This document shows positions 11,141 through 25,328 of a stretch of 64,000 nt of DNA, piece by piece. Position 1 is the first letter of the stretch; every line of letters starts with the position of its first letter. This DNA is from Whitmania pigra (taxonomy: Eukaryota > Annelida > Clitellata > Hirudinida > Haemopidae), in NCBI GenBank assembly GCA_021613335.1, contig JAJTWR010000320.1:393501-457500 (forward strand). The letters are read 5' to 3'. A model generated the notes under the pieces. It ran no database searches and was not told the DNA's origin. It saw only the letters and a list, made by a program, of their open reading frames with translations. The position numbers and the translations under genes are program-made.

Positions 11141-14100
11141 CTGAGAAAATATTTGAGATTTCAACATTTTACGGAGAGTTACGATTTTTCCCGCCATTTG
11201 TTTGTGAAAAAAGATAAAATACAAGCTCAAACAGATTTCCTAATTACGTAGAAAAAAACTAAATTTGAATATTATTTTGAAAAATAAAATTATTTTGGCA
11301 GTAATCATCTAATCTACTAAACCAGTAGTTACAGTCAAGAAATATAAAAATAACATAGCAATTATATTAGGATGCTAATATCATCATAATTAATCATTAT
11401 ATTGTTATTAATAATTATAATTACTTAATATAATAGTTAATATTTGTTATTAGTATTTATTATTATTATTATTTTTTGTTTGTTTGTTTGTTTGTTTATT
11501 ATTATTATTATTATTATTGTTATTATTATTATTATATTATTATTTGTAAAAAGAACAACTCACCTGGAGTGGTTACAGGTGGAGTAGTTGTTTTGTTGAC
11601 CTGAGGACATCCGATGACTTGCACCACTTTTATTTTCCAATCCTCGCTTTTCAACGTCAATTTCAACGTCAAGTTGTCAACTCTCGAGGCAGGTTTTGAT
11701 ATTAGGAAGTATTTGTTCTGAGACACAAGTTGTTTTTAAGGAATTTAATTTCAGTGGTTTCAATTTTATATGGGTTTAATATCAAATTCATTTAATTAGT
11801 GCATACATACATATATATATATAATATAAACATTTTTCAAAATATATTAGAAGAATTTTAGATGGAGAAAGAGATTATTTTTGAGAACCTAAGTTCTTGA
11901 AACTCCACAAAATCACTCACAGGGCCAAAGTCTTCATTTGTGACGAGAGGCAGTGGAACATTGGAGTGGGTAGCGTTGCTGAACAAAACAGAAACTGATT
12001 CCGCTTGAGTGATTTCCAGATAAATGAAGTTGATAATGAAAGTTCCGATCAGCTTGAGTTCATATTCAATCGTCAGAGGATATTTGTTCTTTATTGAGAA
12101 ATTCATACTTTCAAAGTTTTCATCGGGTTCTTCCATCAAATCAAACGGTTGGCATGGAGCCGCTGAGAGGGATAAATTTTAAGAGGTCCATTTTTCAAGA
12201 TGTTTGAATAAGTTAACAGTTTTTGCCTACTGCCATATTTTATATTAATTAATTAACAGTACGAGAAAAGCATATTTAGGAGTTTCCATTGGTTTTTTAA
12301 GTTTAAACTTAAAACAAAATAAAATATTAGTCAATAAAATATTATTCAAAATAATATGCATAATATGACTTGATTAATTACTTGATATCGATGGAAGTGT
12401 TGCAGGGCGAATGGGTTTCGCGGTGGAAGGATAGACTTCTGCCTGGCGTGATACACCTTAAATAATAATCTTTATTCTAACAATTTATTTTTTATTCAAA
12501 TTATTTATTCCTAATTTCAAATATTTATTCGTAATTCTAAGAATTTAAAATAAAATGATTTCAAAACCAAAATGATTGCAACAGTAGGGTGGCAACGACG
12601 TCATTGTTAAATAATTAAATAATTAAATAATTAATTCTGAAAACATTTTCAAAATTAGCACTCACCTGGAGCAGTAGGTTCTTGAGGTTTCAAGGTAGTT
12701 TGTTGCTTTTCATGCTGGCAACCACTCACCTCCATCCTCGTTAGGGATTCAAATCCTGCGTCTGAGGTGAAGTTGATTGAAATGTAATCAACTGGAAACA
12801 TCGGATATCCGGTCAGATGGATTACCTGGAGGAAACAAATGTTTTACGATGTGTAATCGGTGGATATTGGAAAGCTTCATCTTAATTTTTAAAGTCATTC
12901 GTTTTAAATTAATTATTGATTTTGTATTTAATTTTTAACATTTCTTAGTGAATTCACTACATAAAATAATAATTGTTAAATTTTTATTATTAATTAATAA
13001 TGTTTTAATTTAAATTTTAATTAATTATAATTTCAAAATTGCTATTATGGATAATTATAATTATAATTCTACATTATGTAATAAAAGAAATATTTATCAA
13101 ATTGACAAATAAATATTTAAAACGATGGCTATCCTAAACCATAAATAAATAAATAAATATTCATGCATTCATTTAACCCCGTCATCGTCGACATATTCAG
13201 TGAGGTTGAGAAAAGTGCCTTTGTGAGTTTCATTGGTGGACGACACCGATATTCCACTGGCATTCAAGAATTCTATGATCACGTTGACGATGAAATGTGT
13301 TTCTGTTAAAAGCAGATTCACTGTTTGGTTTCTCAACTTCTGGGCTGCAGCAGAGAGCTTTCCAAATTTGGCTCGGCCATTTTTGATAAGTCTTTGTGGC
13401 TTACAAGGAGGCTTTAGTTTCTCAATAATAAATTCTGCCAATTGTTAATTATTTGGATGTATTATAATGATATTATTAACAAAAACTGTCAATGTCAACA
13501 ACTAGACAAAACCAACCTTCTGGTGTTATCGTTGAGATGCTCTCTTGTAAGATGCAAATATGTTAGGTTAGTGAGTCACGGGTTAATTAATTGAACTTAG
13601 TAATTTATTTACTTATTAACTTTACAATTGCAATTTACCTGTTGATGCTTGTTGAGTGGTTTTATACTCTTTGAGGTGAATAGAAAATAATTTTTGTTAA
13701 TGTTAAACTATATTATTAAATTTTTATATATCAGTTCACATGTCCTTTATCAATTGGAATCAAGAAATTAAATTTTAATTAATATTAATGAATTAATTTT
13801 AAAACTAATTATCAAGATTTTAATTTCCTAAGTGGAATTTGAGCAACTAAGTTCTTTAATATGAATTTGAATTTGTCAATTTAAATTGTAAACCGTTACA
13901 AGATAGTATTTATTTTAAATAAATTATTTTCCATGCAAAATAATAATTGATTAATTACTCAACTTAATGTTTTCCTTAATTAACTGTCAATTTATTTGTT
14001 CAAATTAAAAGTTATAAATTTCGCTCACCTGAAGACGGAGGAGTTTCATATGTGGTGTCCGTTTGAACTGGGTTTACAAACGCCGAATTCAAGAATTATT

Positions 14101-17100
14101 TCATAAATCGCCTTATTTAATCAATCAATCTTTCGTATTTATTTATATTCATCTTTTAAATTAACACCTAATTTTTTTTAAGTTTTGTTATTGTAAATGC
14201 TTCAATTAACCTACAAGTGACCTAAGGTCAGAGCATTACAAATGAAATGTTTTTACAAATTAATAAAAAACTTGCGTTTTAACTTAACCTTTTCTTGGAT
14301 ACAATGTTTCAGGACTAATTAAATCTGCAAAAAGGTGCCCATTTTTGTAAAGTTAAAAAAGCGAATCAGATATTTTCTTTTATCAATTTTTTGGTTTTAA
14401 TTAAATGCCTCCATGAACTAATGTCATTAGATTGTTAATCTGAGAAGAAACTTTATTAATAACAAAATAAAACTATGAGATGGTCCTGGTAATACCATTA
14501 TCATCATTTTAGGCGTCGTCATCATCATCATAATTTTAATAATAATAATCATCATCATCACCATAGTATCTGAATTGAAGTTGTTGAGGGAGTAAACAGT
14601 GACACACATAAATCTTTAACTAGTAACATTATTGTGAGCGTTATTTGTTACTTAATCAATTACTTATACAGCTGCAAGATCAGATGTCAGTTTGATTTTA
14701 ACAAATAACTTGCATAAAATACTAACTTAACGTATACAGAGTTAAAATAAACATATTCGATAAATAAACTCATAAATAACAAGAATAAATTAACAAGAAG
14801 TAATTATTTATTTTGTTTTAATTACTTGCTGTTGTCCAAGCTGTTGAAACTGGATGAGATTTTTCGGATGTCTTTGGTTCGATCACGTAAGTTGAGGATC
14901 CTAAGATAAAAACATTTATTAATATTTATTTTAAAATATTATTACTACATCTGGAGAAGACAGAACAATTTAATTACTGGCAATATTTGGACCAGTCGAG
15001 TATAGCTGAGATGGTATTGATATCTTAGGTGCCCCTGTGCTCACTGTAGAAATTGAGGTGCCTAAGGTAACGTAACAGAATTAAACATTAATATTTCATG
15101 TTTTCAGACTAATATTAAATCAAATAAGTAAAACATTTTACCAGGAAAAGAAGGTCTGTAGACTTTGGTTGAGGGTAGCGGAATGTCAGTCTTTTGAGGT
15201 AAAGGACAGCCCAGGATCTTAATGACTTTAGTCTTCCAATCACCTTCTTTGGGTCTTAACTCCAGTAAAATGTAGTCCACTCTCGAATTTATGAATGCAG
15301 AAAGAATATTCGTTTTCTGAATATTAAGACCATTGAATATATTTAAGTTATTAACAGTATTATTAATTTTATTCTAAAATCAAAAAGAACCCGCGTCAAA
15401 TTACCACTTGAGTTTATCATTTTTAATAATATTGTTAATAATTATAATTAATAATTTTATAACAATTATTAATAATAATTAATTATTATAATATTATATA
15501 TTATACAATATTATTATTATTTGTGAGCTTATGTAAACACGAGAAATTCGTCGATTCTTTTTCCAACTTCAATTTTTCTCAAATTTTAAATTAAATTATT
15601 AAGTTCTTTTATAGATGGATTTATGGATGGATGGATGGATGGATGGATGGATGGATGGATGGATGGATGGATGGATGGATGGATGGATGGATGGATGGAT
15701 GGATGGATGATGGATGGATGGATGATGGATGGATGGATGGATGGATGGATGGATGGATGGATGGATGGATGGATGGATGGATGGATGGATGGATGGATGG
15801 ATGGATGGATGGATGGATGGATGGATGGATGGATGGATGGATGGATGGATGGATGGATGGATGGATGGATGGATGGATGGATGGATGGATGGATGGATGG
15901 ATGGATGGATGGATGGATGATGGATGGATGGATGATGGATGGATGGATGGATGGATGGATGGATGGATGATGGATGGATGGATGGATGGATGGATGGATG
16001 GATGGATGGATGGATGGATGGATGGATGGATGGAGGATGGATGGATGGATGGATGGATGGATGGATGGATGGATGGATGGATGGATGGATGGATGGATGG
16101 ATGGATGGAGGATGGATGGATGGATGGAGGATGGATGGATGGATGGATGGATGGATGGATGGATGGATGGATGGATGGATGGATGGATGGATGGATGGAT
16201 GGAGGATGGATGGATGGATGGATGGATGGATGGATGGATGGATGGATGGATGGTGGATGGATGGATGGATGGATGGATGGATGGATGGATGGCATTACTA
16301 ATTACCGGCTGTTTTGCGTGGCGTTCCTTGAGGAATTTTATCGGAATAATTTTTCCAGCAGCATCGGTGATCTGAATAAATATCATGTCTGCCTCATGGA
16401 GTTCCAAGGAGATGGAGTCAACGTGGAAATCTCCATTAAATTGGAAGCGGAGGATTTCGGCAGATTTGATTCCAGTGCCCTTCGTGTAGTTGACTGTCAA
16501 GAGACTGCTGTTCTTCATTAGGTCGAATGGTTCGCATGTTTCACTTTCTGCGTGATTCAGATCATTTTTAATTAGTTAATATCTAAATATTTTAAATATT
16601 TGTTATATTCAATTAACGTGTATTACGATAAATAGGTTAATAATTAATATTATTAATTTGAATCAGAAGTTAAGTAATAATAAACACGTCTTATTAATGA
16701 CAAATTATCTGCTATTAACATCGAATATATATCGTAATTTACTAACTTGGACTTGTAGGCTTGTAAGGACCCAATGTTACTGTTTGTTTCTCTAGGTACA
16801 TAGCAATTTAAAATTTAATACAAGTTATTTATTATGTGATACTGTTTAATTAATTACAGACAATTTAAAAATTTTATCAAATAATCTGGAGGTATTTCTA
16901 AAAACAAGGCCATTTTTATGTCTGCAACCGTATAGTAATTAAAACAAGAAAAGTGTTATTAAATTTTATTATTTTAGATTGTTATTAATAAATTAAATTT
17001 TAATACATAAAGTTGTGTGCGTTTGATTTTATGTTCTTAACATTTATTTTCTTCCAAAACTACAAGATAAATCAGTTCACCAAACTTTATGTCTAACCTG

Positions 17101-20100
17101 TGTTCTTGTAAGGCCTCACGGTTGTTTGTAATATTCCTGGATGACATCCACTCATTTCCACCTTCAGAAGGCCATCAAATCCGAGATTGGATGTAAAGTT
17201 GATTGACAATGCATCAACCAAATACATCGGATAAGCGGAGTAATGCATCAACTGAAAGAAATTATGTGAATTCATAAAATAATTTTCAAAACATTCGCAA
17301 AATAATTTGAGCGGCACCGATTTTTATTAAGCATCGTTAAGTGTTATCAATTCATGTTTTTGACCTAAATTGTAGTTCACAAACACAGCCCAAGTTTTTG
17401 GCGCACTTAATAACTACATTTACTAAGTGCCTTTTATTTTTCTATTCTTTGCAATGTACAAGATATAAACAAAATGTAAATTCACGACTTCAATTTACGG
17501 CAACCAGTTCAGAACTCACCCCATTTCCTTGAAATTTCCTGGACAAATGCAGGAAGGTTCCCTTGTGGGTTCTGTTACTCGTGGACATTGAAACTTCGGT
17601 GGCGTCTGAGAAGACGAGGGTGAAGAGGACGGCGTAGTGTATCTCGGTCAGAGTGAAGATTAAACGCTGTCTCCTTAACGTTCGGGAATTTCCAGACAAC
17701 TTGGAAAACTTGACTCGGCCATTTTCCAGGAGTTTGAAAGGTTTGCAATGTTTTAGTCTGTCATCTGAAGTGATATTTTTGAAGTTCTTGTTTGCTTCAG
17801 TTGTTTGTTCAAGTTGTAATGTAATATTAACATTGAGTATTGCAATAGTATGAATATAACCTCTCAGGTATTAAGTGTGTTATAATAATAAATAATTTAA
17901 TAAAAATAATCATCATCATCATCATCTTGGAAAGAGTAACATAAAAACTTAAAATTTTTTGAAAGTTAAGAAATTATTACTCAACACATAAAATTTTGAA
18001 ACCTGATATGTCAAATGCTATTAATTATATTTCATAAAAAATTAATTAAAAATGATTATTTTATAAAAAAATCGAGAATAATTTATTTTTTAACCTGTTG
18101 TAGATCCTTCTTTTTTATAGGTTGTTAATTCTGAATAATTATTACAAATGTTTTAAAATTATGCTTTTGAAATTCACCAATCCTATAAACTGACACTCTA
18201 ATGACAACTTTAATATTTCTATCGATTTATACAACGTCATTGATTTAAGATTTCAAGTGCTTGCTTTTATTTTTTGTTAATTACATTTAAAATTACTAAA
18301 ACTGTATGTACTATAATACCCATATTATAAAATCATTGATTCCATAGAGCTTTAAAACAGGCTACATTTTCTATTTGTTTATCATTAGTCATTCACTTAC
18401 TTTATATCACTCCAAAATAATTATAATTATAATAATTTTATCATTTGAAACAGTTGATTATGCTTAAACATTCCATAACTGCTGACCAACCCGATTTAAG
18501 AGATGTTGTAGGAAGGGCTTTAGGAGGAGCTGTACGAGAAACTGTAGAAGGTGCTGTAGGAGGAACTGTAGGATAGATTGTGGGAGGAGCCGGAGGAAGG
18601 CCAGTGGAAGGAGCTCCAGGAGGAAATTTAGACAGGGGAAGACCAGTAGGAGTAGCTGTAGAAAGAACTGTTCTATATGGAGCTATAAGAGGATCTGTAG
18701 TTAAGACTGTTGGAGGAGCTGTACGAGGAACCACGGTGGAGACTGTCGGAAGGACTGTGGGAGAAAAAGGAGGAAGACCAGTAGGAGTAGCTGTAGGAGG
18801 AGCTGTTCTATAAGGAGCTGTAGGAGGAAGACCAGTAGGAGTTGCTGTAGGAGGAGCTGTTCTATAAGGAGCTGTAGTAGGAAGACCAGAAGTAGTAGCT
18901 GTAGGAGAAGCTGTTCTATAAGGAGCTATAGAAGGAGTAGCTGTAGAAAGAGCTGTTCTATAAGGAGCTGTAGGAGGAAGACCAGTAGGAGAAGCTGTAG
19001 GAGGAAGACCAGTAGGAGAAGCTGTAGGAGGAGCTGTTCTATAAGGAGCTGTAGGAGGAAGACCAGTAGGAGAAGCTGTAGGAAGAGCTGTTCTATAAGA
19101 AGCTGTAGGAGGAACACCAGTAGGAGTTGCTGTAGGAAGAGCTGTTCTATAAGGAGCTGTAGGAGGAACACCAGTAGGAGAAGCTGGAGGAGGAGCTGTA
19201 GGAGGAACACCAGTAGAAGAAGCTGTAGGTGGAGCTGTTCTATAAGGAGCTGTAGGAGGAAGACCAGTAGGAGAAGCTGTAGGAGGAGCTGTAGGAGGAA
19301 CACCAGTAGGAAAAGCTGTAGGAGGAGCTGTAGGAGGAACACCAGTAGGAGAAGCTGTAGGAGGAGCTGTTCTATAAGGAGCTGTAGGAGGAAGACCAGT
19401 AGGAGAAGCTGTAGGAGGAGCTGTAGGAGGAACACCAGTAGGAGAAGCTGTAGGAGGAGCTGTTCTATAAGGAGCTGTAGGAAGAAGACCAGGAGGAGTA
19501 GCTGTAGGAGAAGCTGTTCTATAAGGAGCTATAGAAGAAGTAGCTGTAGGAGGAGCTGTAGGAGGAAGACCAGTAGGAGTAGCTGTAGGAGAAGCTGTTC
19601 TATAAGGAGCTATAGAAGAAGTAGCTGTAGGAGGAGCTGTTCTATAAGGAGCTGTAGGAGGAAGACCAGTAGGAGTAGCTGTAAGAGAAGCTGTTCTATA
19701 AGGAGCTGTAGGAGGAACACCAGTAGGAGTAGCTGTTCTATAAGGAGCTGTAGGAGGAACTCTAGTTAAGACTGTTGGAGGAGTTGAACGAGGAGCCACA
19801 GAGGGAGCTGTAGGAAAGACTGTTGGAGGACCAGTAGGAGGAACTAAATAAGGAGTTACACGAGGAGCTATAAGAAATTATCATAAACAAGGTCTTTAGG
19901 AGTTACATAAGGATGTTCAAATTTGTAAAATCTTGGAATTAATAAATATTTACTGTTCATATTTGCATTCAGGTAATCTTAGTCACATAACATGCAATGA
20001 TTCCTACCTTCAGTTGAACTACCAGTTGTATTTTTTGGCACTGAAAAAAAATGTCAATTAGGTAATTATTTAATAATAAGATAATTAATAAATAAAAAAA

Positions 20101-20860
20101 TTAATATTCAAATTCAAAGATTATTTATTAAAATCAAATAATTCGGCGTGCAAGTTGGCTGCAACAGTCGTTAGGTGTCGTGTTCGCGCCCTAGCTTGCA
20201 CCGCCATAAAGCGCTCCTTGGATGCGGCGCTATACAAATAGTTGAGCACCCCTGACGATTAAGCTTATGGCGATGTATAAATAAACATAAAATACAAAAA
20301 AATAAGAATAATAAATATATCAAACTCTAACCTAATTTTGGAAGTAGGGTGGGATATATGGCAGAATCTGTTCAGAAATTGTTATCTTTCATTAATTTAA
20401 TTGTTATTACATATATACTTATATATTATATCTGATATTATATTTTACAGTTTTACCAATTATTACAATTCCAGACTTTTCACGAAGTGCTACTTACTTC
20501 CTTACATTACTTCTTTCATTGATATTTATTTCTTATTATCTATTATTTATTAGTTTTCATTACTTGTAAAGTAGTATTAGTTTTTATAACTAATAAACAT
20601 AAGTTTATATAATAATATATAGTTTATTAATTTTTTATAAGTAATAAATATAAACTAATAGTTAATAATTTAAAAAATAATACTAGTGAATTTATAAAGA
20701 CGACATTTACTGAATTTTAAACAAATTTAGCACCTGAAAGAAAATGAATAAACATTGAAACATACCTAAAATCTTGAATCAATAAGTTGATTAATTTTTT
20801 ATTCATAATTAATTGATGTTTATAATAATAAATATTGAAAAATAGTTTAAAATAGGTAAT

Positions 20861-20911
<51 letters not shown>

Positions 20912-23813
20912 TAATATTGCAGATAATTTAATAACAGTCAAAACGCACCTGTCGTTGGCAATGCGGTTGAAGCTGAAAAATCAAAACAAATAAGTAAAAG
21001 ATATTTTAAGTTATTACGAAGCAATAAATTCATTTATTTATATTTCATCTACTTTAAGTTTTAGTATTTAATTTGTTAATTCAGTAAAATATATCGTGGG
21101 ATTTATTATACTCAGCATATTATTCATATTATGACATATTATGATCATAACTATTAGTATGATTTTAATTGCTATTATTATGAACGTAATTATAATAATA
21201 AATTCTCGTAATTACTTGTCTCTTTGGAGCATCCCTCTTCATCGGACCTGTCGTCTTTGTCGAACACAATGCAATCAAGTGAACCATCACATTTGAATTG
21301 AGCAGGTATGCACATCCCGCTGAGGTGGCATTCTGTCGTATCCGCTCTGCATTTATCTTTAGAATTGTGAAAAGTAATTGAAAGATTATGTCTTTAATTT
21401 TTGGAAGTTCTAACTCGTAATTGATACGCTAACCTGGTAAAACTGATGAAATTAATTATAATTATTTATTTATTAAGTACTTAAGCTTATTTATGAATAA
21501 TTCATTTTGCATTTTTCATAATCTTTGTGTGACTTTCCAAAGAAGGTCCGTAATGAAAGTGAAAGAAAGCGGCGCTTTATTCCGTGTAGAAAGTGACGAA
21601 TTCAAAAAACCCTTCTCTGAAATGGGGATAAGCATAGAGCGCCGAATCCGCAAAAAGAAAAGAATGGATGGTTAAGAATTTACTAAAGCATCACTGGGAT
21701 TTGACGCTGAGTTGAGACGGGAAATGATGTCGACAGGTTGACTGAGGAAATATCTGGCAGAATTCAGCAAGTTCATGGTCTTGCAAACAAATATACTTTT
21801 TTCACACTGTGAAACCTGTTTGACGATTGCCAACGTAGTTGATGAAAACGTAGAGAAAGAAGAGTTCTTTGCCAAAAGTAAGAGATTGAAATAGTTTGTG
21901 GAAGCTAGTGTTATTTAAGTTAGGAATTTTAAGTTATAGTTTTAGTTACCGTTAGTAATTTCCAGTCGCAGTTAAAGTTAACTTCAGACAGTTTTTTATC
22001 TTTCCAGTTTCCAGTTACAACTTTCCAGTTATCAGTTACTGAACGCAACTTTTTAATGTGACCAGTTTTTATTCGTGCTCTTATGTAGTTTCTTTTTTTC
22101 TTATTACTACGCTTTGGAGCTCCGACAGGGATCATCAGAGGAGTTTTCCCCATCTTCAAACGTTTCGGCCCTTTGAGTCTCCTTACGTTTGCGGGGGAAT
22201 TCTAAATATTTACAAAATACAACAATAACAACATTATATTTTTTATAGAGATAGAGAAAGTCGATTGCCTCCACCCCATTTGCCTGCAGCACGAAAGTTC
22301 TCGGTAGCTCTTCACAGAGTGTACTCATTACATGCAAACTGGGCCTTATAATTTCTTTAGCGGCAGCCGGAGGTAGAAATTTTCTCGACCGCGGTTTGGT
22401 CCATATCTCCGGACAACACTGCGTCTCTCGGCCAATGATTTGGTCGTTCGGTGGATCACACCGGAAATCGACGGCTTTCCTGAAGATTTCTTCTGGTTCT
22501 TCACATGCCAGATCCAGAATGAAGCTGCTTCTGCTCCTCAGACATCTAGCTTTTGTTCTCTCTCGGCTATGCAATGCAATCTTGGCGAGGAAAGCTTAAG
22601 TCGACGTGCCGACCATGCCTCTTGCGCCAACCTCGATGGGGAAAAGGTCTGTCAACAAATCTGTTACTTGTTACTCTGCCTTGGAGCTCCGACAGGGATC
22701 CTCAGAGAAGTTTCCCGCGTCTTCAAATGCTTCGGCCCTTTGAATCTCTGTATGTTTTCGGGGGTAGGCAATTATCCGGATGTCCCTGTCGGTTTTCTCT
22801 TTCTGGACCCAACTCTTACCTCCGACTATGAGAAACACTAATTGGTCTTATTATGCCAGTCACTACTGCCTGAATTGGAGCAACTGCGTAAACTGCTTTC
22901 AATGGCTTCTTCATGTCGCAAGCTGTCTGTTTTTCACTGCAAACTTTAACTATATTATTAGTGGCTCTCATTGGTTATGACGATCGCCTCCACCTCAGTT
23001 TGCCTACAGCGCTCATGAAAACTCTCAGTGGCTTCTTCATACTGTCTTAATATACGAAAACTGGGCCTTATAATTTCTTAGAGGCAGCCGGAGATAGAAA
23101 TTTTCGAGACTCGACCGCGGGCCTTTTCGGTGAATCATTTACACCGAAGACCGACGGCTTTTTCCGGTTTCCTGTAGTGGCCTCTTAAGACTTCTTCTGG
23201 CTCCTTGTCATAGCCTTTGTTCTCTTCCGGCTTGCCAATCCAATCTTGGTGAGGAAAGCGTAAATCAACTTGCCGACCACGCCCCTTGCGCCAATCGATG
23301 GGGAAGAGGTCTGTACGGTATTTTCTCGCTTCCAGGTCCATCGTCAGATCTGCATACTTATCTGCTTTGAGCGCATTGCTATATTGGAACCAATGGAACC
23401 GTCAGCTCCATCAGAATGATGGCATCCGTCGTCGGCGATACAAGCACCAGATCCGGCCACTTGCCACTTTCTATAAGAACCTGGGGGAAATGCCTCATCC
23501 CTTCTAAGTCGGCTGCGATGGTCCAGTCGTTTGCCTTTGCAAGAATGTCTCGCCTGGAAGTTTGACATCTCTTTTTGCCTCGCGCAAGAAATAAATCTTC
23601 GCTGCTTTGCGATCGTGCGAGAAATTTGTAATTTTTTAACCGATTTGATTGTAAAAATAATTGAGAGCTTTTCGAAAACTTGAAGGTTAACGGATTATTA
23701 AGGGCTAAGAGGGGCAGCAAGAACAGTTGGTACGCCACTGGTGTAAAAGCAACTTGTCCTGTTCGCAATCCAGCTTGCACCGCCACAAAACGCCCCTTGG
23801 ATACAATATAATA

Positions 23814-23896
<83 letters not shown>

Positions 23897-24983
23897 TATA
23901 TTATATTATATAATTATATTTATAATATATTATAATATATTTAAATTTTTAATTTTAATTATTATTTATAATAATAATATTATTATTTTTTATATTATAT
24001 TAATAATATTATAATACATTAAATTATAATAATAATAATAATAAAATTTTATGTCTATAACTTTTACAAACCATTTGCTACAACTGATTCAGTATCATTC
24101 AACAAAGTCAATTTCAGCTAACATTTCAGGCACTGAGTTTACTCCAACAAAACTTTATTACATCATTATCACCTCTATCGTCATCAGCATCACCATCATC
24201 ATCGTCATCATCATCATTTGCAGCCTCAGCACGACATCTCACTGCAATTGGCTTCATCCTTAGCATCCAGACAGTCCACTTGTCCATCACAAATGAAGCT
24301 CGGAGGCAGGCATTCGTTCATTGGTCCGCAGAAGAAATTCGATGTTTTGTCGCAAATATTGGCTGCATGTTGTGATTAAATTGCTGTTGAAATTAATCCA
24401 TTCTCTAGTATTAAAACCATTAATTAATATGGTTAATAATAAATAACAGCTATTACTATTACTTAAGATTAACATTACAATTAATTCATTAACATTGTTA
24501 TTATGTTATTTACTAATACTAGAGTAAATAAAACACTATGACAGGTATAGAAGTTACAATCAATCCATTAAGATCAACCACGAAAATGATTCCACGTATA
24601 AAACTCACAGCAGTTCTTCTCATCAGCTCCATCAATGCAGTCCTCATTTCCATCGCATTGCAGCAACTGGTTGCGGCAAACAGCCCTCATGTTGGGACCT
24701 TCGCATTGGAACTCATCGTCTTCGCATTTCTGACAGCTCTCTCCTTCGCATTGGAACTTTCCCTCACGACAGAAGCTAAGTAATAATAAAAATAATAGTA
24801 ATATTAAAACTTTTAATTATTAATTAATATTAATATTTCATGTGTTAATGTTAATTATATAATTATTGCAGTTGTTAATAGGAATTCTAATTACTTAAGA
24901 AATAACGAGTACATTTAAAGTTTTTGTCGTTATTAGTGTTATTACTTAATTATCATCATCAATATTATTATTATTAACATTAA

Positions 24984-25066
<83 letters not shown>

Positions 25067-25246
25067 TGTCATTTATATTACCAGTTGCGGCAGTCAACAA
25101 GGATGGTGGCATTGGAAGCATAAGTGATTCCTTCGTGAACGCAATCGCAAGATTCCTTCTCCACACAAGTTCCCTTTGCTGGAAAGTTATTCTAATGCAT
25201 TAACAGTATTAACTGGAATAATATTTATTATTATTTTTTATTAATA

Positions 25247-25328
<82 letters not shown>

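Noticed and set aside
15586..16521. Long ORFs of Asp-Gly-Trp-Met or Ile-His-Pro-Ser repeats on both strands
   Set aside because: They are translations of the (GGAT)n array. Only the unique part at 16306-16547 is coding, as exon 38.
18926..19435. Minus-strand ORF rich in Leu and Gln within the mucin exon
   Set aside because: Alternate frame of the coding minisatellite; the Pro/Thr frame has matching splice sites and phase.
23727..24014. Plus-strand ORF with poly-Tyr
   Set aside because: Translation of (ATT)n following a SINE fragment.
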